A program made the translations under genes and the position numbers. Shown in pieces: positions 1-9,096 of a stretch of 64,000 nt of DNA; within the stretch, counting starts at the first letter, position 1; every line of letters begins with the position of its first letter. The stretch is from an uncultured Lachnospiraceae bacterium (lineage in GTDB: Bacteria; Bacillota; Clostridia; Lachnospirales; Lachnospiraceae): the NCBI GenBank assembly GCA_946405625.1, contig CAMJHQ010000001.1:1-64000 (forward strand). The letters are read 5' to 3'. A model generated the notes under the pieces. It was given only the letters and a program-made list of their open reading frames with translations, was not told where the DNA came from and did not search any database.

Positions 1-2657
1 ACCTTACAGCTAAGGGCGAGAAGGTCGGAGTTGTTAAGGTTCGTCTTTACAGACCATTCGTTAATGAGAAGTTCATCGCTGCTATTCCAAAGACAGCTAA
101 GCAGATCATCGTTCTTGACAGAACTAAGGAGCCGGGCGCTACAGCTGAGCCACTTGCTCTTGATGTTATGGCTGCTATCCGTGGAACAGAATTCAAGGAT
201 ATTCTTCTTACAAGAGGTCGTTACGGTCTTGGTTCTAAGGATACAACTCCTGCAGAGATCGTTGCTGCATATAACAACACAGAGAAGGAAGAGTTCACAC
301 TCAGCATCTTCGATGATGTTACAAATCTTTCACTTGATTCAGGTGATGCTCTTGTTACAACTCCTGAAGGAACAGTTTGCTGTAAGTTCTGGGGTCTCGG
401 TGCAGACGGTACTGTAGGTGCTAACAAGAACTCCATCAAGATCATCGGTGATAACACAGATAAGTACGTTCAGGCTTACTTTGATTATGATTCAAAGAAG
501 TCCGGTGGTATTACAATGTCACACCTTAGATTCGGTGATAAGCCGATCAAGTCAACATACCTTATCCACAAGGCTAATTTCGTAGCTTGCCACAATGCTG
601 CTTACGTAAAGAAGTATCACATGGTTGAGGAGCTTGTTGATGGTGGTACATTCCTTCTTAACTGCCCATGGCAGGGTGAAGAGCTTGACAAGCATCTTCC
701 AGGTCAGGTTAAGAAGTATATAGCTGATCATAATATCAACTTCTACACAATCGACGGTGTTAAGCTTGGTATCGAGTCAGGTATGGGACCAACAAGAATT
801 AATACAATCCTTCAGTCAGCATTCTTCAAGCTCACAGGTATCATTCCTGAGGCAGAAGCTATCGATCATATGAAGGCAGCTGCTAAGAAGTCATACGGTA
901 TGAAGGGTGATGATATCGTTCAGATGAACTGGAAGGCTATCGATCTTGGTGCTAATGCAGTAGTTAAGGTTGATGTTCCTGATTCATGGAAGAACGGTGT
1001 TGATGAAGGTCTTGATTATCCAAAGGCTACAAAGGGTTCACAGGCTCAGATCGATTTCGTAAACGATGTTCAGATCAAGGTTTCAGCTCAGGAAGGAAAT
1101 ACAATTCCTGTATCTGTAGTAGCAAGATACACAGATGGTTCTACACCATCAGGTACAGCTGCTTACGAGAAGAGAGGTGTTTCCGTATCAGTTCCTGTTT
1201 GGACATCAGATAAGTGTGTAGAGTGTGGTCTCTGCTCATTCGTATGTCCTCATGCTGCAATCAGAACAGTTGCTCTTACAGCTGATGAAGTTGCTGCTGC
1301 TCCTGCAGGATTCCAGTCAAAGGATATCGCAGGTACAGATTACAAGTTCAACATCGCAGTTTCTACTATGGACTGTCTTGGATGTGGTTCTTGTACAAAT
1401 GTATGTCCTACAAAGTCAATCGAGATGAAGCCGCTTGATGATGCTCTTAAGGCTGAGCAGGTTCTCTTCGATTATGCTATATCAGTTCCTGATAAGGATG
1501 ATCTTATTGAGAAGTTCGGTGCAGCTACAGTTAAGGGATCACAGTTCAGACAGCCACTGCTTGAGTTCTCAGGCGCTTGTGCCGGATGTGGTGAGACACC
1601 TTATGCTAAGCTCATTACTCAGATGTATGGTGATAGAATGTATGTTGCAAATGCAACAGGATGTTCATCTATCTGGGGTAACTCATCACCATCTACTCCT
1701 TATACAACAAATAAGGCAGGACGTGGACCGGCTTGGGATAACTCACTCTTCGAAGATAACGCAGAGTTTGGTTACGGTATGTACCTTGCTCAGAAGACAC
1801 TTCGTAACAACCTTAAGACTAAGGTTGAGGCTCTCGTAGAGAAGGATGCTTCTATCAAGGAGCTTGCTGATAAGTACTTCGAGACATTTGATGATACAAA
1901 TACAAACCTTGAGGCTGCTGACGCACTTGTTGCAGCTCTTGAAGGAAATAATGATCCGGATGCAGTTGAAATCGTTAAGAACAAGGACTTCCTCGGAAAG
2001 AAGTCACAGTGGATTTTCGGTGGTGACGGATGGTCATACGATATCGGTTTCGGTGGTGTTGACCACGTTCTTGCATCAGGTGAGGATGTAAACATTTTCG
2101 TATTCAATACAGAGGTTTACTCAAATACAGGTGGACAGTCTTCAAAGGCTACTCCTACAGGTGCAGTTGCTCAGTTCGCTGCTTCAGGTAAGGAAATCAA
2201 GCAGAAGGATCTTGCAGGTATTGCAATGAGCTACGGTTATGTATATGTTGCTCAGGTATCTATGGGTGCTAATTACAACCAGCTCTGCAAGGCTATCAAG
2301 GAAGCTGAGAGCTATCATGGACCATCACTCATCATTGCTTACGCTCCATGTATCAACCACAGAATCAAGGCTGGTATGAGCAAGGCTATGGCAGAGGAGA
2401 AGAAGGCAGTTGATGCAGGTTACTGGAACCTCTTCAGATTCAATCCTGCTCTTGATGACAAGAAGTTCACTCTTGATTCAAAGGCTGCTACAGTTCCTTA
2501 TCAGGAATTCATCGGTGGTGAGGCTCGTTACACAGCTCTGTCAAAGGTTAACGCTGAGAAGGCAGACAAGCTCTTCGCTATGGCTGAAGAGAACTCCAAG
2601 AAGCGTTTCGATCACCTTCAGGGTCTTGTAAAGCTTTACACAAAGGATGCTGAGTAA
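1..2657 (+). CDS. nifJ: Pyruvate:ferredoxin (flavodoxin) oxidoreductase, C-terminal three quarters (5' truncated by window edge)
   Basis: The reading frame is open from base 3 to a TAA at 2655-2657, giving 884 residues of a protein that is usually about 1,180 residues long, so the N-terminal part lies outside the window. This cytoplasmic enzyme oxidises pyruvate with CoA to acetyl-CoA and CO2 and reduces ferredoxin or flavodoxin. Visible marks are two ferredoxin-type CxxCxxCxxxCP clusters (near 1215-1250 and 1372-1410), a CAGCGET cluster motif near 1576, and the thiamine diphosphate motif GDGWSYDIGFGG near 2023. Codon use is strongly biased to CTT, GGT and AAG, as expected for a highly expressed central-metabolism gene. 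A strong terminator follows. Internal ATG codons are not the true start. Confidence 0.97.
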   Translation, partial: LTAKGEKVGVVKVRLYRPFVNEKFIAAIPKTAKQIIVLDRTKEPGATAEPLALDVMAAIRGTEFKDILLTRGRYGLGSKDTTPAEIVAAYNNTEKEEFTLSIFDDVTNLSLDSGDALVTTPEGTVCCKFWGLGADGTVGANKNSIKIIGDNTDKYVQAYFDYDSKKSGGITMSHLRFGDKPIKSTYLIHKANFVACHNAAYVKKYHMVEELVDGGTFLLNCPWQGEELDKHLPGQVKKYIADHNINFYTIDGVKLGIESGMGPTRINTILQSAFFKLTGIIPEAEAIDHMKAAAKKSYGMKGDDIVQMNWKAIDLGANAVVKVDVPDSWKNGVDEGLDYPKATKGSQAQIDFVNDVQIKVSAQEGNTIPVSVVARYTDGSTPSGTAAYEKRGVSVSVPVWTSDKCVECGLCSFVCPHAAIRTVALTADEVAAAPAGFQSKDIAGTDYKFNIAVSTMDCLGCGSCTNVCPTKSIEMKPLDDALKAEQVLFDYAISVPDKDDLIEKFGAATVKGSQFRQPLLEFSGACAGCGETPYAKLITQMYGDRMYVANATGCSSIWGNSSPSTPYTTNKAGRGPAWDNSLFEDNAEFGYGMYLAQKTLRNNLKTKVEALVEKDASIKELADKYFETFDDTNTNLEAADALVAALEGNNDPDAVEIVKNKDFLGKKSQWIFGGDGWSYDIGFGGVDHVLASGEDVNIFVFNTEVYSNTGGQSSKATPTGAVAQFAASGKEIKQKDLAGIAMSYGYVYVAQVSMGANYNQLCKAIKEAESYHGPSLIIAYAPCINHRIKAGMSKAMAEEKKAVDAGYWNLFRFNPALDDKKFTLDSKAATVPYQEFIGGEARYTALSKVNAEKADKLFAMAEENSKKRFDHLQGLVKLYTKDAE

Positions 2658-2701
2658 TACTGTAAATACAGTTTCAGTTGAATAAGAAAGCATAATAATT
2701 T

Positions 2702-2740
2702 CCCCCATACTGAGAAAATCAGTATGGGGGATAATTTTTT
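2702..2740 (+). terminator. Rho-independent terminator of nifJ
   Basis: A perfect 12-bp stem (CCCCCATACTGA paired with TCAGTATGGGGG) with a four-base loop is followed by ATAATTTTTT. It lies between convergent genes and may also stop transcription of the minus-strand membrane gene. Confidence 0.93.
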
Positions 2741-2743
2741 GTT

Positions 2744-3592
2744 CTATTCTGAAATTTCGGTGCTTGCCGTATCATCTGTTTTATTACTGTTCATAAACTC
2801 ATAAACCTCATAAGAGTCTTTGAGATAAGCGAGATTAATAAGAAACAGTATGAAATCGACTGCATATATTAATAGCTGAAGCTTTAAAAATGCTACTTCG
2901 AAATATCTGACCTTTGAGGAGATAAAGAAAATCATAAAAACTATCGGGCATAAGAATACAAGAATATAGGACAGCCTGTAAAACTTAAGATAGGATGTCT
3001 TCTTTAGAAGTATCAGTCCATCGGTGATAAAGTGATGAAGAATAACTATTATGCAGCATATAATACTTAATATCAGAAGATTCCTTTTATCTGTATAATA
3101 ATCCAGAAACTTTTCAGTTGATCGGGATAATTTGTGTACAGCATCCTTGAGGATGATGGAATCTACTACAAGAAGAGCTGCCTGACCGATGCCGATGATT
3201 ATATATAAGATAACGAAGTACTTAAAAAATCCCTGAAGACGTCCGGGCTTTGATTCCTTGTTGCTGCTATCAGTACTGTAAATGTCAGAGGTGTCAAAAA
3301 AGCTTACAAGAGGAATTATTATGAGCAGTCTTATAAAGAACATAATAATAAAGGTGATAGGATTGAAGAAGATTTCTGAAGTCACCCCACTGTTAGGAGA
3401 GTCGGGAGTTGTTAGAGGATAGTATGTTTCGTGTACGAATCCTCCGAGGGTCATACTGCTTCTTACCTCACCGCCGCTGCCTATACCGATAATACCTACG
3501 CCTACACCCAGAACTCCTTCAAACAGAATGAAGAAAAGGGTTGAAACGATTGCTATAATCCATATTTTTTTAGTTTTGCTCAGTTTTTTCAT
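2744..3592 (-). CDS. Unrecognised multi-pass membrane protein
   Basis: I do not recognise this family. The protein of about 282 residues has an N-terminal Lys-rich start followed by a hydrophobic helix, a glycine-rich stretch (GVGVGIIGIGSGG), and about five further hydrophobic helices, so it is an integral membrane protein. The ATG at 3592 is preferred to an in-frame ATG six codons upstream, because GCGAGG sits eight bases before it while the upstream codon has no ribosome-binding site. It is followed convergently by the nifJ terminator, and the next gene on the same strand begins about 100 bp away. No catalytic motif is visible. Confidence 0.7.
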   Translation of the reverse strand: MKKLSKTKKIWIIAIVSTLFFILFEGVLGVGVGIIGIGSGGEVRSSMTLGGFVHETYYPLTTPDSPNSGVTSEIFFNPITFIIMFFIRLLIIIPLVSFFDTSDIYSTDSSNKESKPGRLQGFFKYFVILYIIIGIGQAALLVVDSIILKDAVHKLSRSTEKFLDYYTDKRNLLILSIICCIIVILHHFITDGLILLKKTSYLKFYRLSYILVFLCPIVFMIFFISSKVRYFEVAFLKLQLLIYAVDFILFLINLAYLKDSYEVYEFMNSNKTDDTASTEISE

Positions 3593-3696
3593 AGACACAT
3601 CCTCGCACATTTATAAAATGGTCAATAAATCATCAGATATAATCAATATGATAATAACAATATATCAAATGCAGGAATATATGTCAATAATATAAT

Positions 3697-5466
3697 CTAT
3701 GAATAAATAATCAGTAGAATGATCACAGCCAGTGATACATACATGAATGTTGAAGACGTGATTTTGTATAGAGCTGTAAGTTTCTTCCTAATAAAGAGCA
3801 TAAACCATACCAAGAGAATCATTGCATCTATGATAAAAAGCATGATGCAATTGAGACTGTAATCTCCGCACATTATTGCATACCATACAGAGAAGGCTGC
3901 AACTAATGGAGCTCCGACAAGGAAATTACCATTACCGATGGCGTCTATCTTGTCGGCCATAGGAGAATTGGAAGAAAACCAAAGGAAGGAATAGGCGGAT
4001 ATAACCATTAAGCAGAATGATGTATCCAGATTTCCTAATGAACCGCTGTAAATCTGTTTTCTGTAAATAAACATTGAGAAAGATAATATAGCGGCGGTGG
4101 ATATACTGAATATAAGATATATTACATTCAGCAGAGCGTGAAATCTTGTAAGAATATAATTGGTCTTGCATCTTGCCGGGCTGAACCGGGTCTGCTGAGT
4201 ATAGTTGAAATATAAAACAGCGATCATGGAAGCTGTAATTATGCATATAAGCGGTATGATGTTGCTGTTCTTGTCGAGACTTGATACAAATCCGGGCACT
4301 CGCTGAACATAGAAAATAAGTGATACTACAGTCATGGCTCCGGTCAGATTACATATCGTCGAAAAAACAACATTAAGGAAAGAAATATCAAATCTTCCTT
4401 CGTAGTACATTACAACACTATGCAGTTCCTTAGAAGAAGGCCATTTCCCGGTTTTTCTTTTGTGATTGATCATTGCAATCGGAAGGTCAATACCGAGAGC
4501 GGCAACGATCGGAAGCAGAGAGAGTCCTAAAAACAGTATCAAATGTTTTTTGAGAGGAAGCTCGGCAATCGATTTGACCAGGGATGTCAGTGTGACACCC
4601 TTTGCCTGAAATGCAAAGAGGAGCATAACTATTCCGTAAAGAAATATAAAAAGCATAAACCAGTTTTTCTGAAAATAGGAAAACTGGATATTTTTCATTC
4701 TGAGATCTTCGCTTTCGTCAGCGGATATACCTTCTTCTAAAACCGTTTTATCGTTTGATACACGTTTGACTATATCTTCATCTGATTTAACGGTTTCGGA
4801 ATTGACAGACTCGACAGCTTTTGAAGCTTCACCGGTTTCAATTTCTTTGACAGAAGTGATTGCCTTCACCTCTTCGGCGGTTTCAACTGTTTTGATTTCC
4901 TCGACAGGAGTAATTGCATTCACTTTTTCAGCGGTTTCAACTGTTTTGATTTCCTCGACAGGAGTAATTGCCTTCACTTCTTCAGCGGTCTCGATCGTTT
5001 CGATTTCTTCCGCAAAAGAATTATCATGTATTGATTCGGAAGAGGAAGCTTCGTTTTCGGATATAAAGCTCACATTTTCTCCGGTAAAGCAATATCCGGT
5101 TATTCCGCTGATTTTTCGCTTATCTATTATCTGTTTATAGAGATTTTCACATTTTTCCTTATCAAAAGAGTTCAGAAGCAGCTTTATGAAAGAACTTTTG
5201 ATATAGGAAATGCTTTTTGACATATCTATGGAATTATATTCTTCTATCTGATTAAGCTGATTTCCGGTTATATAATCACCTTTATGATCGATCAGATATC
5301 GGAGGACCTGAAGTTTTCGGTATTCTATTTTGCTTTTGATACCCGAATATTCGATTTCCTGATAAGTGAAGTCTATCGAAAGACCTTTAAGATCACCGGA
5401 AGTCCATATGATTTTTTCGTGTTCGGGAATTGGGTTATTTCCGATATCGTTAGCTGTCATTTTCAC
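3697..5466 (-). CDS. Winged-helix / repeat / multi-pass membrane protein of unknown function
   Basis: The 589-residue protein has three parts. Residues about 15-135 resemble an OmpR-type winged helix (KLQVLRYLIDHKGDYITGNQL followed by a recognition-helix-like segment). Residues 153-206 are three 18-residue Glu/Val/Thr repeats. Residues about 265-589 hold about eight hydrophobic helices. The order suggests a membrane-tethered DNA-binding regulator in the manner of CadC/ToxR, but with a multi-helix membrane part, so the role is inference. Translation probably starts at GTG 5466 (AGAGGA eight bases upstream); an ATG two codons later is the alternative. A good sigma-A promoter lies upstream at 5516-5544. 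The downstream membrane gene may be co-transcribed. Confidence 0.72.
   Translation of the reverse strand: MKMTANDIGNNPIPEHEKIIWTSGDLKGLSIDFTYQEIEYSGIKSKIEYRKLQVLRYLIDHKGDYITGNQLNQIEEYNSIDMSKSISYIKSSFIKLLLNSFDKEKCENLYKQIIDKRKISGITGYCFTGENVSFISENEASSSESIHDNSFAEEIETIETAEEVKAITPVEEIKTVETAEKVNAITPVEEIKTVETAEEVKAITSVKEIETGEASKAVESVNSETVKSDEDIVKRVSNDKTVLEEGISADESEDLRMKNIQFSYFQKNWFMLFIFLYGIVMLLFAFQAKGVTLTSLVKSIAELPLKKHLILFLGLSLLPIVAALGIDLPIAMINHKRKTGKWPSSKELHSVVMYYEGRFDISFLNVVFSTICNLTGAMTVVSLIFYVQRVPGFVSSLDKNSNIIPLICIITASMIAVLYFNYTQQTRFSPARCKTNYILTRFHALLNVIYLIFSISTAAILSFSMFIYRKQIYSGSLGNLDTSFCLMVISAYSFLWFSSNSPMADKIDAIGNGNFLVGAPLVAAFSVWYAIMCGDYSLNCIMLFIIDAMILLVWFMLFIRKKLTALYKITSSTFMYVSLAVIILLIIYS
4849..5010 (-). 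repeat. Three 54-bp in-frame tandem repeats
   Basis: Three adjacent 54-bp units encode EEIxTxETAExVxAITxV (residues 153-170, 171-188 and 189-206 of the minus-strand membrane protein). A degenerate fourth unit follows. The near-identity of the units suggests recent expansion of an acidic linker between the DNA-binding-like and membrane parts. Confidence 0.9.
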
Positions 5467-5515
5467 TTTGTGATTCCTCTGAAATTATAAATATAGAAGA
5501 AATTAAACACTGATA

Positions 5516-5544
5516 ATTATAATAGATTGCTTCGTGTATTTCAA
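5516..5544 (-). promoter_or_regulatory. Sigma-A promoter for the minus-strand winged-helix membrane protein
   Basis: Read on the minus strand, TTGAAA (5544-5539) and TATAAT (5521-5516) are separated by exactly 17 bp, and lie about 50 bp upstream of the GTG start. The rest of the divergent region (5467-5736) is AT-rich, and I see no second equally good promoter for the plus-strand genes. Confidence 0.75.
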
Positions 5545-5736
5545 TTAATCACGTTGACGGTTATTTCTTCTTACGGACGAAAAAGCCTTTAAATAAAGGG
5601 AAAATCGGCATTGTGAAAATTCATGAACTAAAAAAGAAGTTTTCGGGAAAACATTTTAGGGCTGATGATGTATATAAATATCATACAGCGGATGTCGTGT
5701 AACTGCGAAAAATGAAAAAGGAAAGGAGTGCAAAAT

Positions 5737-6225
5737 ATGGCAGTAGGAATTGTAGTGGTCGTAATTGTAGTGGCGGTGATCATCGGAACAGCATTGGGAA
5801 TGAAGCAGCGGAATATTAATAATCAGCTGATGTCCGAGGGAAGGATGATTAAGAGAGATATTGATTTTATGGAAAAGAACTATTTCTATTCATCCAGGAT
5901 AGCGACTTATAAGCAGATATATGAAAAACTCGATTCAAGTGACCTGTCAGGTACGGGTGTATCCTGGAACGGCAAGATAGGAGATATAACCTTTCAGTCA
6001 ACTCTCGGATGGAGCGCTAGACTGGCGGAAGTTGAATCGGATGATGATAGTCATAAATATCTGTTCCATTTTACACATTGGGAAACATACAGAGGGCTTC
6101 CTCAGAATACCACTTCCATGAATGTTTTACTTACAACTGTTGAGAAATGTATTCTCAGCGTTGATCCGACAACAAAGGTAACAACTACTGAGATGAAACT
6201 TAAGACAAAATCACACTTTTTCTAA
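5737..6225 (+). CDS. Small single-pass membrane protein, unknown function
   Basis: The protein of 162 residues begins with a Val/Ile-rich helix (AVGIVVVVIVVAVIIG) that would anchor it in the membrane, followed by a soluble domain of about 135 residues that I do not recognise. The ATG at 5737 is chosen because AAAGGAG ends eight bases before it; an in-frame GTG three codons upstream overlaps that ribosome-binding site. The next gene, another small membrane protein, starts 14 bp after its stop behind its own AAAGGAGG, so the two are very likely one operon. The soluble part is probably extracytoplasmic if the helix acts as a signal anchor. Confidence 0.75.
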   Translation: MAVGIVVVVIVVAVIIGTALGMKQRNINNQLMSEGRMIKRDIDFMEKNYFYSSRIATYKQIYEKLDSSDLSGTGVSWNGKIGDITFQSTLGWSARLAEVESDDDSHKYLFHFTHWETYRGLPQNTTSMNVLLTTVEKCILSVDPTTKVTTTEMKLKTKSHFF

Positions 6226-6239
6226 AGGAGGAATAAGAG

Positions 6240-6425
6240 ATGGCACTTGGAATTATTGCACTTTTGGTTTTGACAGCAATTCTTGTGGCAATAAAATATT
6301 TGATCAGATATGCGGTTAACAGAACTTTCGATAAGGCAGGAGACGCGATACATAATGCAGTAGCGAAAAAGAGAAATCAGACATTGGAGAACCAGTCGGA
6401 TAATCTTGCGGACAGATATAAGTAA
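6240..6425 (+). CDS. Small membrane protein (61 aa)
   Basis: A 61-residue protein with one N-terminal hydrophobic helix (about residues 3-22) and a charged, soluble tail rich in Lys, Asn and Asp. AAAGGAGG is placed seven to eight bases before the ATG, which supports real translation. It follows the 162-residue membrane protein closely and precedes a lipoprotein gene by about 64 bp, so the three may act together at the membrane. I do not recognise a family. Confidence 0.7.
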   Translation: MALGIIALLVLTAILVAIKYLIRYAVNRTFDKAGDAIHNAVAKKRNQTLENQSDNLADRYK

Positions 6426-6489
6426 GCTAGGTGGTCTGACAAAACTATGAGATTTTATATTTGATCAATGAAAGAATACGGAGGCTGTG

Positions 6490-7293
6490 ATGAAAAAAAC
6501 AAATATCGGATTATTGACTTTGTCTGTTTTGATCTGCATATTGTTTACGGGTTGCGGTGAAAACAAAACTCAGAAAGGAACGGACGCGGTTATCGGAGCG
6601 TTCTATAAAACTTTCGATGGTTCGGATATTTCATTTGAAGCTAAAGCCTATGAAAATGACGGACGACTGAATCATACGGCACAAGGCAAAGCGAGACTTG
6701 ATCTGGATAACGGTATATGTGAATTCAGTATGACTGTCGATGATGAGGAGGTATGGAATTATTCATATGAGGATAGTAAAGTAAATAAAAATGAAATGAA
6801 AGACATGGATTTATTTCTATATAACATGAAGCATTCCGCAAATAAGCTTGAGGGTATTCAGAATTCGATAATAAGTTCGATGGTATCACATCCTCTGGTG
6901 AAAATAGATGATTCTATATTTGATAACAAAGATCGACAGGAAGATAGAGAGGAGATACTCGAACAGTACAGAAAAGTATTATATACGGATGGTGAAATAT
7001 ATAATATTTTAAATTGTGATATCGTAGAAGCTGGAGATAAAACAACATACACATTTACCTTGAATCAGGAAAACTATCCGAAGGTTATGGCAAAGCTTAA
7101 GGGTGAAGCACTCTTTAGAAATTCAGACAGCAAACTGATAAGCGGATATGAAACAGAAATTGCGGATGAGATTAAGGAAGACGGCGATAAGCTGTATCAG
7201 AAAATCACTGTAGATAAAGACGGATATATTACCGAAATTGACATTGGGGATATTTCAGGCAACCGTGCGCTGAATATTGTTATTCGAAAATAA
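6490..7293 (+). CDS. Lipoprotein of unknown function
   Basis: The 267-residue product starts with a classic lipoprotein signal (MKKTNIGLL...LFTGC), with the lipidated Cys at residue 22. The rest is a soluble, extracytoplasmic domain with an alternating beta-strand pattern and no family I recognise. ATG 6490 is chosen over the adjacent GTG 6487 because GGAGG at 6480-6484 sits five bases from it. It follows two small membrane proteins in the same direction and may share their envelope role. No terminator is obvious in the 200 bp after it; that gap instead holds dyads that belong to the next gene. Confidence 0.78.
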   Translation: MKKTNIGLLTLSVLICILFTGCGENKTQKGTDAVIGAFYKTFDGSDISFEAKAYENDGRLNHTAQGKARLDLDNGICEFSMTVDDEEVWNYSYEDSKVNKNEMKDMDLFLYNMKHSANKLEGIQNSIISSMVSHPLVKIDDSIFDNKDRQEDREEILEQYRKVLYTDGEIYNILNCDIVEAGDKTTYTFTLNQENYPKVMAKLKGEALFRNSDSKLISGYETEIADEIKEDGDKLYQKITVDKDGYITEIDIGDISGNRALNIVIRK

Positions 7294-7359
7294 GTTATAT
7301 CTGATAATGGGTTAAGGCTTATGTGCTTCAGATATGATGTGATTGCAGATGATTATCGT

Positions 7360-7458
7360 TATAGGCAATACCTATAGCCAAGTATAATATTTAGGGATTA
7401 GCGATAATCAGAAAAAAGTATTAGTATATACCCAGAGCAAAGGTAATAAGAATTACCT
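7360..7458 (+). promoter_or_regulatory. Two operator-like dyads and a -10 element upstream of metY
   Basis: TATAGG-N5-CCTATA (7360-7376) lies just upstream of a TATAAT at 7383-7388, and a second perfect dyad AGGTAAT-AAGA-ATTACCT (7441-7458) lies about 30 bp before the ribosome-binding site. Both end in TACCTATA, so one regulator could bind both. The gene controlled makes a sulfur amino acid enzyme, so a cysteine/methionine-responsive repressor is an inference. No good -35 was found. Confidence 0.5.
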
Positions 7459-7491
7459 ATAAAAAAACCGAATTCGAAAGGGGATACAATT

Positions 7492-8772
7492 ATGAGCAAT
7501 TACAAATTTGAAACACTTCAGTTACACGTAGGACAGGAACAGCCGGATCCGGCAACAGATGCAAGAGCAGTTCCTATTTATCAGACAACATCTTATGTAT
7601 TTAAGAACAGTGCACATGCAGCAGCAAGATTTGATCTTTCAGATGCAGGTAATGTATACGGAAGAATCACAAACTCAACACAGGGCGTACTTGAAGCAAG
7701 AGTTGCAGCTCTTGAAGGCGGTACAGCAGGACTTGCAGTTGCATCAGGTGCAGCAGCTATATCATATACAATCCAGGCGCTTGCAGCAGGTGGCGGACAT
7801 ATAGTTGCACAGAAGACAATCTATGGTGGAAGCTACAATCTTCTTTCACATACACTTCCTCAGTATGGAATATCAACCACATTTGTTGATGCACATAACC
7901 TTGCAGAGGTTGAGGGAGCAATTAAAGAAGATACAAAGGCTATTTACCTTGAAACGCTTGGAAATCCTAACAGTGATATTCCTGATATCGATGCCATCGC
8001 AGAGATAGCTCATAAGCATGATCTCCCACTTGTTATCGATAACACATTCGGAACACCTTTCCTTATCAGACCACTTGAGCATGGAGCAGATATCGTAGTT
8101 CATTCAGCTACAAAGTTCCTCGGCGGACACGGAACAAGCCTTGGTGGAATCATCGTTGAAGGCGGAAAGTTCGATTTCAAGAAGTCAGGAAAGTATCCAC
8201 AGATTACAGAGCCAAACCCAAGCTATCATGGAATTTCATTCTATGATGCACTTGGCGGAGTAGCATTTACAGCATATATCCGTACGATTCTTCTCAGAGA
8301 TACAGGAGCATGCATTTCTCCATTTAATGCATTCATTCTCCTTCAGGGTGTTGAGACACTTTCACTCAGACTTGAGAGACATGTAGAGAATACACTTAAG
8401 GTTGTTGATTTCCTGAAGAATCATCCAAAGGTAGAGGCAGTAAATCATCCTTCACTTCCTGATCATCCGGATCATGAGCTTTATAAGAAGTATTTCAAGA
8501 ATGACGGAGCATCTATCTTCACATTCAATATTAAGGGTGGAAAGGAAGAGGCTTGGAAGTTCATCGATAACCTGAAGATTTTCTCACTTCTTGCAAATGT
8601 TGCAGATGTAAAGAGTCTTGTTATCCATCCGGCTTCAACAACACATTCACAGCTTTCTGATGAAGAACTTCACAGTGTTGGAATTGAGCAGAATACGATC
8701 AGACTTTCAATCGGTACAGAAAATATCGATGATATAATTGCAGATCTTGAAGCAGGATTTGCAGCTATCTAA
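7492..8772 (+). CDS. metY: O-acetylhomoserine sulfhydrylase (O-acetylhomoserine aminocarboxypropyltransferase)
   Basis: The 426-residue protein is full length for the Cys/Met-metabolism PLP enzyme family and carries the features of the MetY branch: the start KFETLQLHVGQ, the substrate-loop motif QTTSYVF, and the PLP-lysine motif VVHSATKFLGGHG. It joins O-acetylhomoserine with sulfide to give homocysteine plus acetate in the cytoplasm, the direct sulfhydrylation route to methionine. AAAGGGG lies nine bases before the ATG. The gene is monocistronic: dyads precede it and a terminator follows at 8818. Cystathionine gamma-synthase is a related alternative, but the length and motifs fit MetY better. 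Confidence 0.93.
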   Translation: MSNYKFETLQLHVGQEQPDPATDARAVPIYQTTSYVFKNSAHAAARFDLSDAGNVYGRITNSTQGVLEARVAALEGGTAGLAVASGAAAISYTIQALAAGGGHIVAQKTIYGGSYNLLSHTLPQYGISTTFVDAHNLAEVEGAIKEDTKAIYLETLGNPNSDIPDIDAIAEIAHKHDLPLVIDNTFGTPFLIRPLEHGADIVVHSATKFLGGHGTSLGGIIVEGGKFDFKKSGKYPQITEPNPSYHGISFYDALGGVAFTAYIRTILLRDTGACISPFNAFILLQGVETLSLRLERHVENTLKVVDFLKNHPKVEAVNHPSLPDHPDHELYKKYFKNDGASIFTFNIKGGKEEAWKFIDNLKIFSLLANVADVKSLVIHPASTTHSQLSDEELHSVGIEQNTIRLSIGTENIDDIIADLEAGFAAI

Positions 8773-8817
8773 TAGAGGCAGATATAACTAAAATAAATAA
8801 CTTCCTGGGTTTAAAGG

Positions 8818-8856
8818 GGAAGCATCTGAAAAGGTGCTTCCTTTTATTTTTTGGTG
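8818..8856 (+). terminator. Rho-independent terminator of metY
   Basis: GGAAGCATC and GGTGCTTCC form a nine-base-pair stem with one G-T pair and a six-base loop, followed by TTTTATTTTTT. Confidence 0.9.
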
Positions 8857-8946
8857 GAATTAAGTTTATTTTATACAAAAAAATAATTAAATAAGTTTAC
8901 AGATCGATAAAATACTATATGAATTATCCAAATATAAAAATGTGTA

Positions 8947-9040
8947 TTGACAATCGCGGTCTATTGCGATAAACTGCATACTATCAATCACGGTTTATCA
9001 CAATAAACCAAACATCGATAACCGGGGTTGTGATAAACCG
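8947..9040 (+). promoter_or_regulatory. Sigma-A promoter overlapped by three operator-like repeats
   Basis: TTGACA (8947-8952) and TAAACT (8970-8975) are 17 bp apart. Three related dyads occupy 8956-8977, 8992-9009 and 9023-9040; the middle one is a perfect GGTTTAT-CACA-ATAAACC palindrome and the others are variants of it. The first overlaps the spacer and -10, and the other two lie downstream, the arrangement expected for a repressor acting at the secreted repeat-protein gene that starts at 9097. The regulator is unknown. Confidence 0.65.
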
Positions 9041-9096
9041 ATCAGGCATTTATACATATAACACAAAGCATGATGAGTGATATGGAGGTAGTATTA

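Noticed and set aside
4766-5140. Plus-strand Ser/Thr-rich frame opposite the winged-helix membrane protein
   Set aside because: It is the antisense of the 54-bp repeat region, and no ribosome-binding site is seen.
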